NCBI GenBank assembly: GCA_002457515.1
Contig: NTJN01000001.1
Location: 1 to 64,000 of the forward strand
DNA from: Pelagibacterales bacterium MED-G40
GTDB taxonomy: Bacteria; Pseudomonadota; Alphaproteobacteria; Pelagibacterales; Pelagibacteraceae
Reading direction: 5' to 3'
DNA: 64,000 bases
How positions within the stretch are numbered: position 1 is the stretch's first letter; each line of letters opens with the position of its first letter. Positions 7,437-15,625 of this stretch are shown here, in pieces. The position numbers and the translations under genes are program-made. The notes below the pieces were generated by a model. That model was not told the DNA's origin. It saw only the letters and a list, made by a program, of their open reading frames with translations, and ran no database searches.

Positions 7437-8375
7437 ATGAAAGTTTTAGTTATTCAACAAAGAATGGGTTTGGGTGATGCAGTTTTGTTTCTTCCCTATA
7501 TTTTGGCTATTTCTAAAAAATTTAATTCTCCCATATCATTGCTTGCTAGTAAAAATTCTAAAGCTGATCAATTATTTTCTGAAGAAGAAAAAATAGATGA
7601 AATCATTTTCTTAGATAGAAAAAAAGACAAATCTGGTACGCATGATGGCATCAGGGGGTTTTTTAATTTAGCAAATAAATTAAAAGAAAAGAATTTTGAT
7701 AGAGTTTTTATATTTAATAGCTCGCTCAGATATTTTTTGTTGGCAAAAGTTGCAGGTATAAAAACAATTTCACAATACCCTCTATTTAGGACAAAAGATA
7801 ATATTGTTAATAGCGCAAAAATTTTTACTGAAAATGAAATTAATTCCGTTGTTTTAAGCGAACCCAATTTAGAAATAAAAAATTCAAAAAACGGTTTTAA
7901 TAAAGAATTTAAACATATTTGTCTTGGTATCTCGGCATCAGGTCCGACTAAGAGATGGGGTATAGAAAATTATATTAGCTTATGTGAGGAATTAATGAAA
8001 ACTACAAAATGCCAGTTTTATATTGCTGGTGGTAAAAATGATCTAAATTTAATTAATATTTTAAAAAAATCAAAAGTTGGAAAAAATTGTGTTTCTTTTG
8101 AGGATCTCAGTATTAAAGAAACTCTACCGATAATAAAAAATTGTGATCTTTATATAGGTAATGATACAGGCTGGGCACATATTTCATGTTCGCTTGGTGT
8201 AAAATCTTTAACTTTGTTTATGGACAGTCCAGTAATGGCTTATGGAAAATATTCAACTAGAATGAAAGTGATCGAGCCCGAGGGTGAGGATAATAGTACT
8301 ACACACGATACTCTTGGAAAAGATAAAATTTCCTTCCAAAAAGTTTTGTCCAGTGCTTTAGAATTATTAGTTTAA
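7437..8375 (+). CDS. Glycosyltransferase family 9 (heptosyltransferase-like)
   Basis: The 312-residue protein has the GT9 (ADP-heptose:LPS heptosyltransferase) layout. An N-terminal Rossmann half begins MKVLVIQQRMGLGDAVLFLP (G-x-G-D nucleotide fold entry). The C-terminal half carries KRWGIENYISLCEEL, FYIAGGKNDL and YIGNDTGWAHISCSLG, the last matching the GNDTGxxHxAAALG donor-binding signature. It probably adds a sugar to a lipopolysaccharide or similar glycolipid at the inner face of the cytoplasmic membrane. No other envelope sugar genes are adjacent. It diverges from the DapA-like gene with 34 bases between, and its stop overlaps the J-protein gene by 4. Confidence 0.85.
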   Translation: MKVLVIQQRMGLGDAVLFLPYILAISKKFNSPISLLASKNSKADQLFSEEEKIDEIIFLDRKKDKSGTHDGIRGFFNLANKLKEKNFDRVFIFNSSLRYFLLAKVAGIKTISQYPLFRTKDNIVNSAKIFTENEINSVVLSEPNLEIKNSKNGFNKEFKHICLGISASGPTKRWGIENYISLCEELMKTTKCQFYIAGGKNDLNLINILKKSKVGKNCVSFEDLSIKETLPIIKNCDLYIGNDTGWAHISCSLGVKSLTLFMDSPVMAYGKYSTRMKVIEPEGEDNSTTHDTLGKDKISFQKVLSSALELLV

Positions 8376-8878
8376 ACTATTTCTTTTAATATTTTTTCCT
8401 TGGCCTCGTTCACAAGTTTACTTAATTCCTCTGTGTTTATGTCGCGATTGACATCTGGATGGATTTTTTTTTGTAATTTTGAAGCTGCTTTTACTACTGC
8501 TTCTTTTGAACATCCTTTCTTGAGACCAAGAAGTTTATAAGCATCATTGGATGAAATGCTAGATGAACCTTTTGTTCTACCAAACTGACTTTGTGAAAAT
8601 CTTCCTGAATTTCTTAAGAATTGTATTAATCTCCATAATTGAAACATTTGGAAAGCCGTCAGGCCTTTTATTTTTAAACCTGTTAATAGAATAAGTAAAA
8701 AAGGAAGAGAAAATAAAAATTTACCACCGATTGTCAGTATTGCAGCTAGTACAATAGATAGGAAAATAGCTAATCTTTTTAAAAATTGTGCAATTTTCTT
8801 ACTGCTGGTTTTTGCAAACCAGTTAAGAAATAAATAAATGATGACAAAAATGATAGTTCCAACTAAAAACAAATTCAT
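8372..8878 (-). CDS. Membrane-anchored J-domain protein
   Basis: I chose the ATG at 8878 (168 residues); a TTG six codons upstream would abut the divergent ptrB start. Residues 1-20 and about 36-70 are hydrophobic and form two or three membrane helices. A linker rich in Ser/Gly leads to a C-terminal J domain with NDAYKLLGL (111-119) and the HPD motif at 140-142 (KIHPDVNRD), the part that stimulates Hsp70 ATPase. The terminal position of the J domain and N-terminal anchor resemble the Tim14/Pam18-type and alphaproteobacterial membrane J-proteins. The client process is unknown. It shares a 4-base overlap with the glycosyltransferase gene. Confidence 0.8.
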   Translation of the reverse strand: MNLFLVGTIIFVIIYLFLNWFAKTSSKKIAQFLKRLAIFLSIVLAAILTIGGKFLFSLPFLLILLTGLKIKGLTAFQMFQLWRLIQFLRNSGRFSQSQFGRTKGSSSISSNDAYKLLGLKKGCSKEAVVKAASKLQKKIHPDVNRDINTEELSKLVNEAKEKILKEIV

Positions 8879-8896
8879 ATAATAATCTTTTTTCAA

Positions 8897-10966
8897 ATGA
8901 ATATACCAAAATTATCTAAAAAACCGATTACTAAAAGTTGTCACGGAATAAGTTGGGAAGATGAGTATGCTTGGATTCATCAAGACAACATACTTGAAGT
9001 CCTTAAAGATGGCAGTAAATTGCTTCCGGAAGTGAAGGAATACCTTGAGGATGAAAATAGTTTCACAGAAAAAAGCTTATTAGACACTAAATCCTTACGG
9101 AAAAAACTTTTTAGAGAAATTAAGGGTAGAATAAAACTAGACGATGAGTCTCTGCCATTCAAAGACAAACAATATGAATATTGGACACGAGTTACCAAGG
9201 AGGGAAATTATTCCAAAAATCTAAGAAGAAAAATTGGTACAAATAAAATAGAGATATACTGGGATGGCGATTTAGAAGCTAAAGGTAAAAAATTTTTTAA
9301 CACAGGGGATATATCAGTATCAAATAATGATGAACTTCTTGGTTATTCTGTCGACGAAAAAGGAAGTGAATATTTTACTATTTATATTAGAAGAATGGCT
9401 GATAAAAAAATAGTAGAAGAACCTATAGCTGACACTACAGGTTCAATAACATGGTCATATGATGATAGATATTTCTTCTATACTAAGCTAGATAAATTCC
9501 ATAGAGCTAAAAAAATTTTTAGACATAAGCTCAACACACCTATAACTGATGATGAACTTATTTTTGAAGAAATGGATGATAGGTTTACTTGTAGTATTGG
9601 GACTAGCTCAGATGAAAAATTTTATTTTATATCAACTTCAGAACACACAACTTCAGAAGTGCATTTTTTTAGTAAAGATGAAAAATCACCAAAGCCTAAG
9701 ATTTTCTTAAAAAGAGAGAATGAAATAGAATATTCTCTTGATAGTTGGAATGGATATTTTTGGATCCATACAAATAAGAGGGCTAAAGATTTTAAAATAT
9801 GTAGGTGTAAAAATGAAAATATTGAAAAATGGGAAGATTATATTCCTGCAAAAGAAGAAATTTTAATTGGTAGTTTTTTTCTTCTTAATAATTGGATGAT
9901 AAGAGCTGAAATAGTTGATGCGTTACCAAAATTATTTGTAAGAAATTTGAAAACAAACAAAGAAGAAGAGCTCATTATCTCTAGTGAAGAAGTAATTAGT
10001 CCGGGTATAAGTTTAAAGCAAAAAGATAGAAATACTGATGTGATAAGAATTGGATATGAATCACCTAGAACACCTTCTCGAGTCTATGAATACAATATTA
10101 TCACTAAAGAAAAAAAATTAGTTAAAGAGCTTGAGATTCCATCAGGCTACGATCGGGAAAATTATATTACAAAAAGAATAAATTGTGTTGGGCATGATGG
10201 CAGAAAAATTCCGATTACGATCACACATCACAAAAATACAAAACTAGATGGTAGCGCTCATGTACTTCTTTATGGTTACGGATCTTATGGATATTCTAGT
10301 CCTACAAATTTTTCAACTTCAAGATTAAGTTTAATTGAAAGAGATATCATTTGGGCAACCGCTCATATTAGAGGTGGAATGGAGAGAGGAATGAAATATT
10401 GGGAAGAGGGCAAGATGTTAAATAAAAAAAATACTTTTAAAGATTATATTTCTTGTGCAAAATTTTTAATTGATAAAAAGTTTACTAGTAAAGGTAAAAT
10501 AATTGGATATGGAGGAAGTGCAGGCGGTTTACTTATGGGTGTGGTTGCCAATGAGGCTCCAGAGCTTTTCTTAGGTATGATTATGTCGGTCCCTTTTTTA
10601 GATTCTTTGAGCACAAATTTAGATCATTCCTTGCCTTTAACGGTTGGGGAATTTAATGAATTTGGTAACGCTAAAGAAAACAAAGATCATTTTGTTTATA
10701 TTAAATCTTACTCACCATATGAAAATATTAAAAAGATGGATTACCCAAATCTACTTGTTACTACAAGTTTGTCTGATAACAGAGTGCTTTTTGACGAACC
10801 TACAAAGTACGTGGCAAAACTTCGAGATTTTAAAACTGACAAAAACTTATTACTTTTTAAATGTGAAATGAACGCAGGTCATGGAGGCAGATCTGGAAGA
10901 GATGCGGCTATAGAAGAAATAGCCTTTGATTATGCGTTTGCATTAAAAATTGCTAATAAAATATAA
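8897..10966 (+). CDS. ptrB: Oligopeptidase B (protease II, S9A family)
   Basis: At 689 residues this is a full-length prolyl-oligopeptidase-family serine peptidase. The N-terminal ~400 residues form the beta-propeller filter and the C-terminal ~270 the alpha/beta hydrolase. The triad is visible: Ser541 in GGSAGG, Asp627 in TSLSDNRV and His662 in NAGHGG. The segment HIRGGMERG followed by YWEEGKMLNKKNTFKDY is characteristic of oligopeptidase B rather than prolyl oligopeptidase, so it should cleave short peptides after Arg/Lys in the cytoplasm. There is no signal peptide. The start lies 18 bases from the divergent J-protein gene; the stop directly abuts the stop of the convergent lipoprotein gene. 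Confidence 0.9.
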   Translation: MNIPKLSKKPITKSCHGISWEDEYAWIHQDNILEVLKDGSKLLPEVKEYLEDENSFTEKSLLDTKSLRKKLFREIKGRIKLDDESLPFKDKQYEYWTRVTKEGNYSKNLRRKIGTNKIEIYWDGDLEAKGKKFFNTGDISVSNNDELLGYSVDEKGSEYFTIYIRRMADKKIVEEPIADTTGSITWSYDDRYFFYTKLDKFHRAKKIFRHKLNTPITDDELIFEEMDDRFTCSIGTSSDEKFYFISTSEHTTSEVHFFSKDEKSPKPKIFLKRENEIEYSLDSWNGYFWIHTNKRAKDFKICRCKNENIEKWEDYIPAKEEILIGSFFLLNNWMIRAEIVDALPKLFVRNLKTNKEEELIISSEEVISPGISLKQKDRNTDVIRIGYESPRTPSRVYEYNIITKEKKLVKELEIPSGYDRENYITKRINCVGHDGRKIPITITHHKNTKLDGSAHVLLYGYGSYGYSSPTNFSTSRLSLIERDIIWATAHIRGGMERGMKYWEEGKMLNKKNTFKDYISCAKFLIDKKFTSKGKIIGYGGSAGGLLMGVVANEAPELFLGMIMSVPFLDSLSTNLDHSLPLTVGEFNEFGNAKENKDHFVYIKSYSPYENIKKMDYPNLLVTTSLSDNRVLFDEPTKYVAKLRDFKTDKNLLLFKCEMNAGHGGRSGRDAAIEEIAFDYAFALKIANKI

Positions 10967-11278
10967 TTAAAAACAATTTTTACTACTAAAGCCAACAATT
11001 ACATCCTTAGAATTAATCTCAAATTTTCTTTCACACTTAACTGAAAGTTTTTTTGAAATATAAATGTAATTTCTATTTCCGGTGCTTGTTATTTCTATTG
11101 AGTCTGGCTTTCCAAATACAATCTTAAGCTCTGTCTCTGACTGATTAATCCATTTATTCAGCTTTTCTTCTTCTTTCTTTGCGCTTTCATCTATTTTTTT
11201 ATTGACAGTTTTGCAGGATGAAAAAAATGCAAAGACAAATAATATTAAAAAAATTTTAAATAAGTTGTTCATTTTCAA
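10967..11278 (-). CDS. Small lipoprotein, SmpA/OmlA-like
   Basis: The 103-residue product has a lipoprotein signal, with FAFFSSC placing the lipid-modified Cys at residue 22. The mature part has a Lys/Glu-rich helix, then LNKWINQSETELKIVFGKPDSIEITSTGNRNYIY. That pattern (a Trp, then FG-x-P-D, then a Tyr-rich strand) recalls the SmpA/OmlA/BamE family of small outer-membrane-linked lipoproteins. Two late cysteines (Cys89 and Cys102, in VKCERKF and SKNCF) could form a disulfide. The family call is tentative. Its promoter shares the 161-base divergent region with the purine permease. Confidence 0.65.
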   Translation of the reverse strand: MKMNNLFKIFLILFVFAFFSSCKTVNKKIDESAKKEEEKLNKWINQSETELKIVFGKPDSIEITSTGNRNYIYISKKLSVKCERKFEINSKDVIVGFSSKNCF

Positions 11279-11299
11279 CTATACTTAGAATACTATAAA

Positions 11300-11356
11300 A
11301 ACTTATAAACAGATATATTACCTATAAGTTGTAAAAGGCAATCTGCATGCCAGGTA
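11300..11356 (+). ncRNA. Structured, pseudoknot-capable leader of the purine permease gene (candidate cis-regulatory RNA)
   Basis: In the 5' region of the NCS2 permease gene an 8-base perfect hairpin, AACTTATA (11300-11307) with TATAAGTT (11323-11330), leaves a 15-base loop. The end of that loop, TACC (11319-11322), can pair with GGTA (11353-11356) downstream, making an H-type pseudoknot. A second small hairpin, GGCA (11337-11340) with TGCC (11348-11351), sits immediately 5' of the GGTA strand. The arrangement resembles compact pseudoknot riboswitches in general, but the sequence does not match the purine, SAM-II or SAM-V classes as I know them. The structure is drawn by eye; the regulatory role is inference from position. 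Confidence 0.35.
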
Positions 11357-11439
11357 CACAGTTATTTCATGTAATTTTTAATGGGAATAAGATATTTTCA
11401 GTTTAATAGGATGAATCAATAAAATTAGGAGAAATCATA

Positions 11440-12747
11440 ATGTTAGATAAATATTTTAAATATAGAGAAAATAAAACAAATTTTAAAACTGAAGTTATAG
11501 CTGGCGTCACCACTTTTTTGACGATGGCGTACATAATGTTCTTAAATCCTTTTATACTCTCTGGCGAATTTGCCGGAGCAGAAAAAGGTTTTTTTGATTT
11601 TGGAGCAGTATTCACTGCAACAATTGTTGCAACAGCCGTAGCGTGTTTTGTAATGGCTTTTCACGGAAAAACTTGGCCGATAGGTTTGGCGCCAGGAATG
11701 GGCATAAATGCATTTTTAGCATTCGGTGTTGTCGGTAGCATGGGCTATTCACCACAAGCTGCTCTTGGAGCTTGTTTAGTAGCAGGAATTCTATTCTTAA
11801 TAATTTCTTTAACTCCTATTAGGGCATGGCTAATTAACTCTATACCTAAAAGTTTAAAACTTGGTATTGGGGCGGGGATAGGATTATTTTTAGCAATAAT
11901 TGCTTTAGAAATAATGGGAGTTGTGGCAGACCATCCTGTGACTCTTGTGACTCTTGGTGATCTTAAAAATCCGCTAGTTCTTCTTGGCTGCTTAACTTTT
12001 GTAGCAATTATAGTTTTAGAAAAGATGAAAATTAAAGGTAATATTATTATAGGAATAATTTTCTTTAGTATAATTGCATGGGCAACTGGTCTGGCTAAAT
12101 TTAATGGAGTAGTAAGTGCTCCTCCTTCTATGTCATATCTTTTTGCTTTTGATTTAAAAGCTGCTTTGACTGCAGGAATGTCGACAGTAATTTTTACCTT
12201 ATTGTTTATCGATTTTTTCGATACTGCTGGAACATTAACTTCAGTAGCTAACGTAGCAGGTAAAGTTGATAAAAAAGGTCGAGTAAAAGATATTGATAAA
12301 GCAATGTTATCTGACAGTGTCGGAACAGTAGCAGGAGCTATGATGGGTACTTCAACTGTAACTAGTTATGTAGAATCTGGGGCTGGAGTGAAAGCCGGTG
12401 GACGTACTGGAATGACAAGTTTAGTAATTGGAGTTCTATTTTTATTGTGTTTATTCTTTTCACCACTTGCAACTAGTTTGCCAAAAGAAATTGATGGCGC
12501 GGCACTCCTTTATGTTTCTGTCCTTTTTGTGAGAAATATAACTGATATTGACTGGGATGATATTGCAGAATCTGGGCCTTCATGTTTAGCGATGATTTCT
12601 ATGCCTCTCACTTACAGTATATCAAATGGTATAGCTTTAGCATTCATTGCTTACGCATTGATTAAAATTTTAACTGGGAAATTTAGCTCTACTTCGCCAG
12701 CTATATGGGTTATAGCAGTACTGAGTGTTTTAAGCTTTGCAGTTTAA
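11440..12747 (+). CDS. NCS2-family purine permease (AzgA-like, hypoxanthine/guanine type)
   Basis: The 435-residue membrane protein has the AzgA-like layout of nucleobase:cation symporters. KTEVIAGVTTFLTMAYIMFLNP at its N-terminus, GLAPGMGINAFLAF in helix 3, DFFDTAGTL and SYVESGAGVKAGGRTGMTS are all signatures of this branch, which imports adenine, guanine or hypoxanthine with protons. About 12-14 hydrophobic helices cover the whole length. The start is set by AGGAG at 11427-11431, 8 bases before the ATG. A purine phosphoribosyltransferase gene lies convergent, so uptake and salvage genes are paired. A structured leader upstream may regulate it. Confidence 0.9.
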   Translation: MLDKYFKYRENKTNFKTEVIAGVTTFLTMAYIMFLNPFILSGEFAGAEKGFFDFGAVFTATIVATAVACFVMAFHGKTWPIGLAPGMGINAFLAFGVVGSMGYSPQAALGACLVAGILFLIISLTPIRAWLINSIPKSLKLGIGAGIGLFLAIIALEIMGVVADHPVTLVTLGDLKNPLVLLGCLTFVAIIVLEKMKIKGNIIIGIIFFSIIAWATGLAKFNGVVSAPPSMSYLFAFDLKAALTAGMSTVIFTLLFIDFFDTAGTLTSVANVAGKVDKKGRVKDIDKAMLSDSVGTVAGAMMGTSTVTSYVESGAGVKAGGRTGMTSLVIGVLFLLCLFFSPLATSLPKEIDGAALLYVSVLFVRNITDIDWDDIAESGPSCLAMISMPLTYSISNGIALAFIAYALIKILTGKFSSTSPAIWVIAVLSVLSFAV

Positions 12748-12765
12748 TATTAACTGAAATTATTT

Positions 12766-12800
12766 AATAAAGGCCGGTGTGAACTGGCCTTTATTTTTTT
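12766..12800. terminator. Bidirectional terminator between purine permease and phosphoribosyltransferase genes
   Basis: The arms AATAAAGGCC (12766-12775) and GGCCTTTATT (12786-12795) pair perfectly over 10 bases around a 10-base loop, followed on the plus strand by a run of T. The convergent phosphoribosyltransferase stop codon (12791-12793) lies inside the stem. It is the only convergent gene pair in the window with a terminator. Confidence 0.85.
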
Positions 12801-13318
12801 TTATACTTCTCTTTAAGCTGTTCTATTCTAACTTCTTCGTATTTTTCAAAAGGCTGAACTATCCAAGGATTATCAGATAGTTTGATAGCACAATAATCGG
12901 CTTTAAATATAGACTGTTTTTTTTTCCATAAAATGGCTGTTTTAATATCTTTTATTTTATCCTTTAATGGTGGATATTTTTTTAACCAGTCTATACTTCG
13001 ATTTAGTGTTGTGCCAGTATCAGACAGATCATCACATAAAAGTAGATTGCCGCCATAATTTTTTACAGTTGAGCTCATTTCTCTTGAAAAAGTTAATTGT
13101 CCTTGTTGATCTTCTATTCCTTTGCCAGAATAAGACTCTACAGCTAAATATGCACATTTTAATTTAAAAACTCTACTTAAAACATCAATGATGGGAGCTC
13201 CTCCTCTCATAATACCTATCAAGAGATCAGGTTTGTAGCCGCTATCAGCTATTTGTATTGCAAGTTTTTCAACAGTTGAATTATACTCGTCCCAAGATAT
13301 AAAAAGTTTTTCAGCCAT
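12791..13318 (-). CDS. Purine phosphoribosyltransferase (xanthine/guanine/hypoxanthine type)
   Basis: The 175-residue protein is a type I phosphoribosyltransferase that joins a purine base to PRPP. The PRPP-binding loop is NLLLCDDLSDTGTTL (91-105), and the PPi loop region is IGIMRGGAP (34-42). The late segment PFEKYE with NPWIVQ matches the hood that reads the base in Gpt-like enzymes, so a 6-oxopurine is the likely substrate; xanthine, guanine and hypoxanthine cannot be told apart by eye. It faces the purine permease gene tail to tail, supporting a salvage role. Confidence 0.85.
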   Translation of the reverse strand: MAEKLFISWDEYNSTVEKLAIQIADSGYKPDLLIGIMRGGAPIIDVLSRVFKLKCAYLAVESYSGKGIEDQQGQLTFSREMSSTVKNYGGNLLLCDDLSDTGTTLNRSIDWLKKYPPLKDKIKDIKTAILWKKKQSIFKADYCAIKLSDNPWIVQPFEKYEEVRIEQLKEKYKKK

Positions 13319-13351
13319 AGAAAAAATTAAATCATTTTAGAGGAGATGTAA

Positions 13352-13648
13352 ATGAAAGGATATTGGATAAGTTTATATACAAGAATTGAAGATAAGGAAA
13401 ATTTAAAGGAATATGCTGAAGTTGTAACTCCGATTATTAAAAGTTTTGGAGGAGTTCCTTTGGTTAGAGGGGGAAAGAGTAAAGTTTATGAAGGAGATAA
13501 TTTCCTCAGAACTGTTGTATGGGAATTTCCTAGCTATGTTAAAGCACTGCAATGCCATGACTCTAAAGAATATCAAGCGGGTTGGGAGATTGCTAAGAAA
13601 ACAACAGAAAGACATATGCAAGTTGTAGAAGGTTTCAATATTGGATAG
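13352..13648 (+). CDS. DUF1330 family protein
   Basis: The 98-residue protein matches the DUF1330 pattern of small dimeric alpha/beta-barrel proteins: KGYWISLYTRIEDKENLKEY near the N-terminus, GGVPLVRGG (residues ~33-41), and RTVVWEFPSYVKALQCHDS followed by EYQ. No enzymatic function is established for the family. The start is supported by GGAG a few bases upstream. It lies divergent from the phosphoribosyltransferase gene (33 bases) and its 3' end overlaps the alkA-like gene by 14 bases. Confidence 0.8.
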   Translation: MKGYWISLYTRIEDKENLKEYAEVVTPIIKSFGGVPLVRGGKSKVYEGDNFLRTVVWEFPSYVKALQCHDSKEYQAGWEIAKKTTERHMQVVEGFNIG

Positions 13649-14261
13649 GTTCGTTGTCTATAGATCTCCATAAATACCAGGTTGCTACAGAACAGTAAGG
13701 TGTAAATTTTTTATAGAGCTTATCTAAAAAAATTTTTGGTGGAAAATATTTTTTATTATAATTATTTGAAATAGCTCTAAGCAATCCAATGTCTTGAAGC
13801 GGCCAAATATTCGAACGATTAAACGTAAAAAGTAAAATCATCTCAGCTGACCACCTCCCAATCTGTTTCAAATCTGATAAATATTCTATAGCTTCCTCAT
13901 CAGTCATTCTCTTTATTAAGCTTGGCTTAAAAGTTTTTTTAAGAATCTTTTTAGCTAAATCTTTTATGCCTCTAGCTTTTTGTCTACTCAGGCCACAACT
14001 TTTTAAACTACTAAATGATAATTTATTTACTGTCTTAGCGTTGATTTTATTATTACATTTTTTTTTAAATTTTAGAAAAACTGAGTTAGAGGCTGCAACA
14101 CTAATTTGCTGTCCTATTATGCTTTTACAAAGTGAAAAAAAAACATCGTTACGAGTAATAAGATTTCCATCTTTATAACTAAAAATTAATTTTCTCATAA
14201 CTTTATCTCTTTTTGATAAAATTTTTTTTGCCTTAGTCCAATATTTAGGGGCCTTACTCAT
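13635..14261 (-). CDS. alkA: HhH-GPD DNA glycosylase, 3-methyladenine glycosylase II (AlkA) type
   Basis: This 208-residue protein is a helix-hairpin-helix DNA glycosylase that would excise alkylated bases. The hairpin reads LSDLKQIGRWSAEM (~129-141) and the catalytic Asp is Asp157 in WPLQDIGL, the spacing of the AlkA/MAG branch. IIGQQISVAAS (49-58) is the conserved entry helix. It lacks the N-terminal domain of E. coli AlkA, as bacterial MAG-type enzymes do, and has no iron-sulfur cluster cysteines. The ATG overlaps the stop of the upstream transporter gene by 4 bases, so the two are translationally coupled. Confidence 0.88.
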   Translation of the reverse strand: MSKAPKYWTKAKKILSKRDKVMRKLIFSYKDGNLITRNDVFFSLCKSIIGQQISVAASNSVFLKFKKKCNNKINAKTVNKLSFSSLKSCGLSRQKARGIKDLAKKILKKTFKPSLIKRMTDEEAIEYLSDLKQIGRWSAEMILLFTFNRSNIWPLQDIGLLRAISNNYNKKYFPPKIFLDKLYKKFTPYCSVATWYLWRSIDNEPIQY

Positions 14262-15166
14262 GTTCTTGGAGCAATTATTTGTTTTTTTAATTTGTTCTCT
14301 CTCATAAAAATTATCAAAGAGCTAATAATTACCAGAGCGGCTCCTAATAAAGTCAAAATTTTTGGCACTTCACTCCAAATGAAGTAGCCAAATAGAATGG
14401 CAAATACTAAACTTAAATATTTTATTGGTGTCACAAGTGATGCTTCTGCCAATCTATAGCTTTGAGTTAATAATAAATTTGCTACACTTCCACATAAACC
14501 AAGTACAAAAAATAATAAAAAATCTATATATGTTGGCATTACCCAATCACTAAATAAAATTGTGCTTAAACCCAATAAAGTACAAAGTAATGTAAAATAA
14601 AATGCTATTGTGTAATTAGGCTCTGTTTTAGAAAGCGACCTAACACTTATGGCAACACATGCAAAAAATATGCAGAACACAATAGGAGTAATATAATAAT
14701 AATTTAGATCTATAAACGCAGGTTGAATAATTAAAAGCATCCCTAAAAATCCAAGAAATACAGCTGACCATCTTTTGATTCCAACTCTTTCAGATAAAAA
14801 AATAATAGATGCGATTGTAACGAATATTGGTCCACCGAACGTTAATGATACGACATCTGCTAATGGCAATTCTCTTAAACCAAAAAATAATGCAATAATA
14901 GCTAAGGCGCCACATATTGCTCTAAAAGCATGAAGACCTGGACGAGAGGTTTTGTAAAAAGAAAATATTTTGTCTTTTGGTATAATAAAAAAAATAGGAA
15001 TGAACCCGATAAAAAATCTTAAAAAAAGCACTTGTCCAATTGGATAATAATCTAGCCACTTAACGCAAATATCCATGATAGAGAAGCAAATAACACTACC
15101 TACCATGTACAATACGCCTATTTGATTTTGTGTTAACAATTTAATATCCTCATAAATTCTAAACAT
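14258..15166 (-). CDS. EamA/DMT-superfamily transporter
   Basis: The 302-residue protein begins MFRIYEDIKLLTQNQIG and is hydrophobic throughout, with about ten transmembrane helices in two repeats, the layout of EamA (drug/metabolite) transporters. Marker segments include LFLRFFIGFIPIFFI in helix 2 and ASLVTPIKYLSLVFAILFGY in the second repeat (the Pro-Ile/Leu near a conserved Lys-Tyr). A longer frame exists upstream to 15331, but it overlaps the msrA gene and has no membrane character, so I start at 15166. Substrate unknown; amino acids or S-adenosylmethionine are possibilities for this superfamily. Confidence 0.85.
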   Translation of the reverse strand: MFRIYEDIKLLTQNQIGVLYMVGSVICFSIMDICVKWLDYYPIGQVLFLRFFIGFIPIFFIIPKDKIFSFYKTSRPGLHAFRAICGALAIIALFFGLRELPLADVVSLTFGGPIFVTIASIIFLSERVGIKRWSAVFLGFLGMLLIIQPAFIDLNYYYITPIVFCIFFACVAISVRSLSKTEPNYTIAFYFTLLCTLLGLSTILFSDWVMPTYIDFLLFFVLGLCGSVANLLLTQSYRLAEASLVTPIKYLSLVFAILFGYFIWSEVPKILTLLGAALVIISSLIIFMRENKLKKQIIAPRT

Positions 15167-15178
15167 ATTAAATAACTT

Positions 15179-15625
15179 ATGAAGAAATGTACACTTGCAC
15201 TTGGTTGTTTTTGGAAACCTGAGGAAAAATTCAAAAATAAACTTGGAATTATTGAAACAGAAGTTGGTTATGCAGGAGGAAAGAGTCCTAATGTTACCTA
15301 TAAAGAAGTATGTGTTGGCGATACTGGTCATGCAGAAGTAGTAAGGCTTACATTTGATGAAAAAGTAATTTCATTTAAAAGGATATTAGATTTGTTTTTT
15401 AAAATGCACGATCCAACTCAAAAAGACATGCAATTTCCTGATATTGGAACTCAATATAGAAGTGAAATATTCTATGAAAATGACGACCAAAAAAAGGAGG
15501 CTCAAGAAGTTTTGAACGAAAAAAATAAAGAATTGAGTGGAAAAATTGAAACTAATGTTTCAAAAATTAAAAATTATTGTAAAGCAGAAGAGTATCATCA
15601 AAAATATATAGAGAAAAATAAGTGA
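15179..15625 (+). CDS. msrA: Peptide methionine-S-sulfoxide reductase
   Basis: At 148 residues this is a short single-domain MsrA, which repairs methionine-S-sulfoxide using thioredoxin. The catalytic Cys10 lies in LGCFWKPE, followed by VGYAGG (28-33), the substrate strand HAEVVRLTFDE, FFKMHDPTQ and DIGTQYRSEIF. A further cysteine close to the C-terminus (NYCKAEEYHQKY) may act in recycling. It is divergent from the transporter with only 12 bases between starts, and its TGA overlaps the ATG of the sulfurtransferase gene, so the pair is co-translated. Confidence 0.93.
   Translation: MKKCTLALGCFWKPEEKFKNKLGIIETEVGYAGGKSPNVTYKEVCVGDTGHAEVVRLTFDEKVISFKRILDLFFKMHDPTQKDMQFPDIGTQYRSEIFYENDDQKKEAQEVLNEKNKELSGKIETNVSKIKNYCKAEEYHQKYIEKNK

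Noticed and set aside
15167-15331. Longer N-terminus for the EamA transporter
   Set aside because: The extra 55 residues are not hydrophobic and lie antisense to msrA; ATG 15166 fits the family start.
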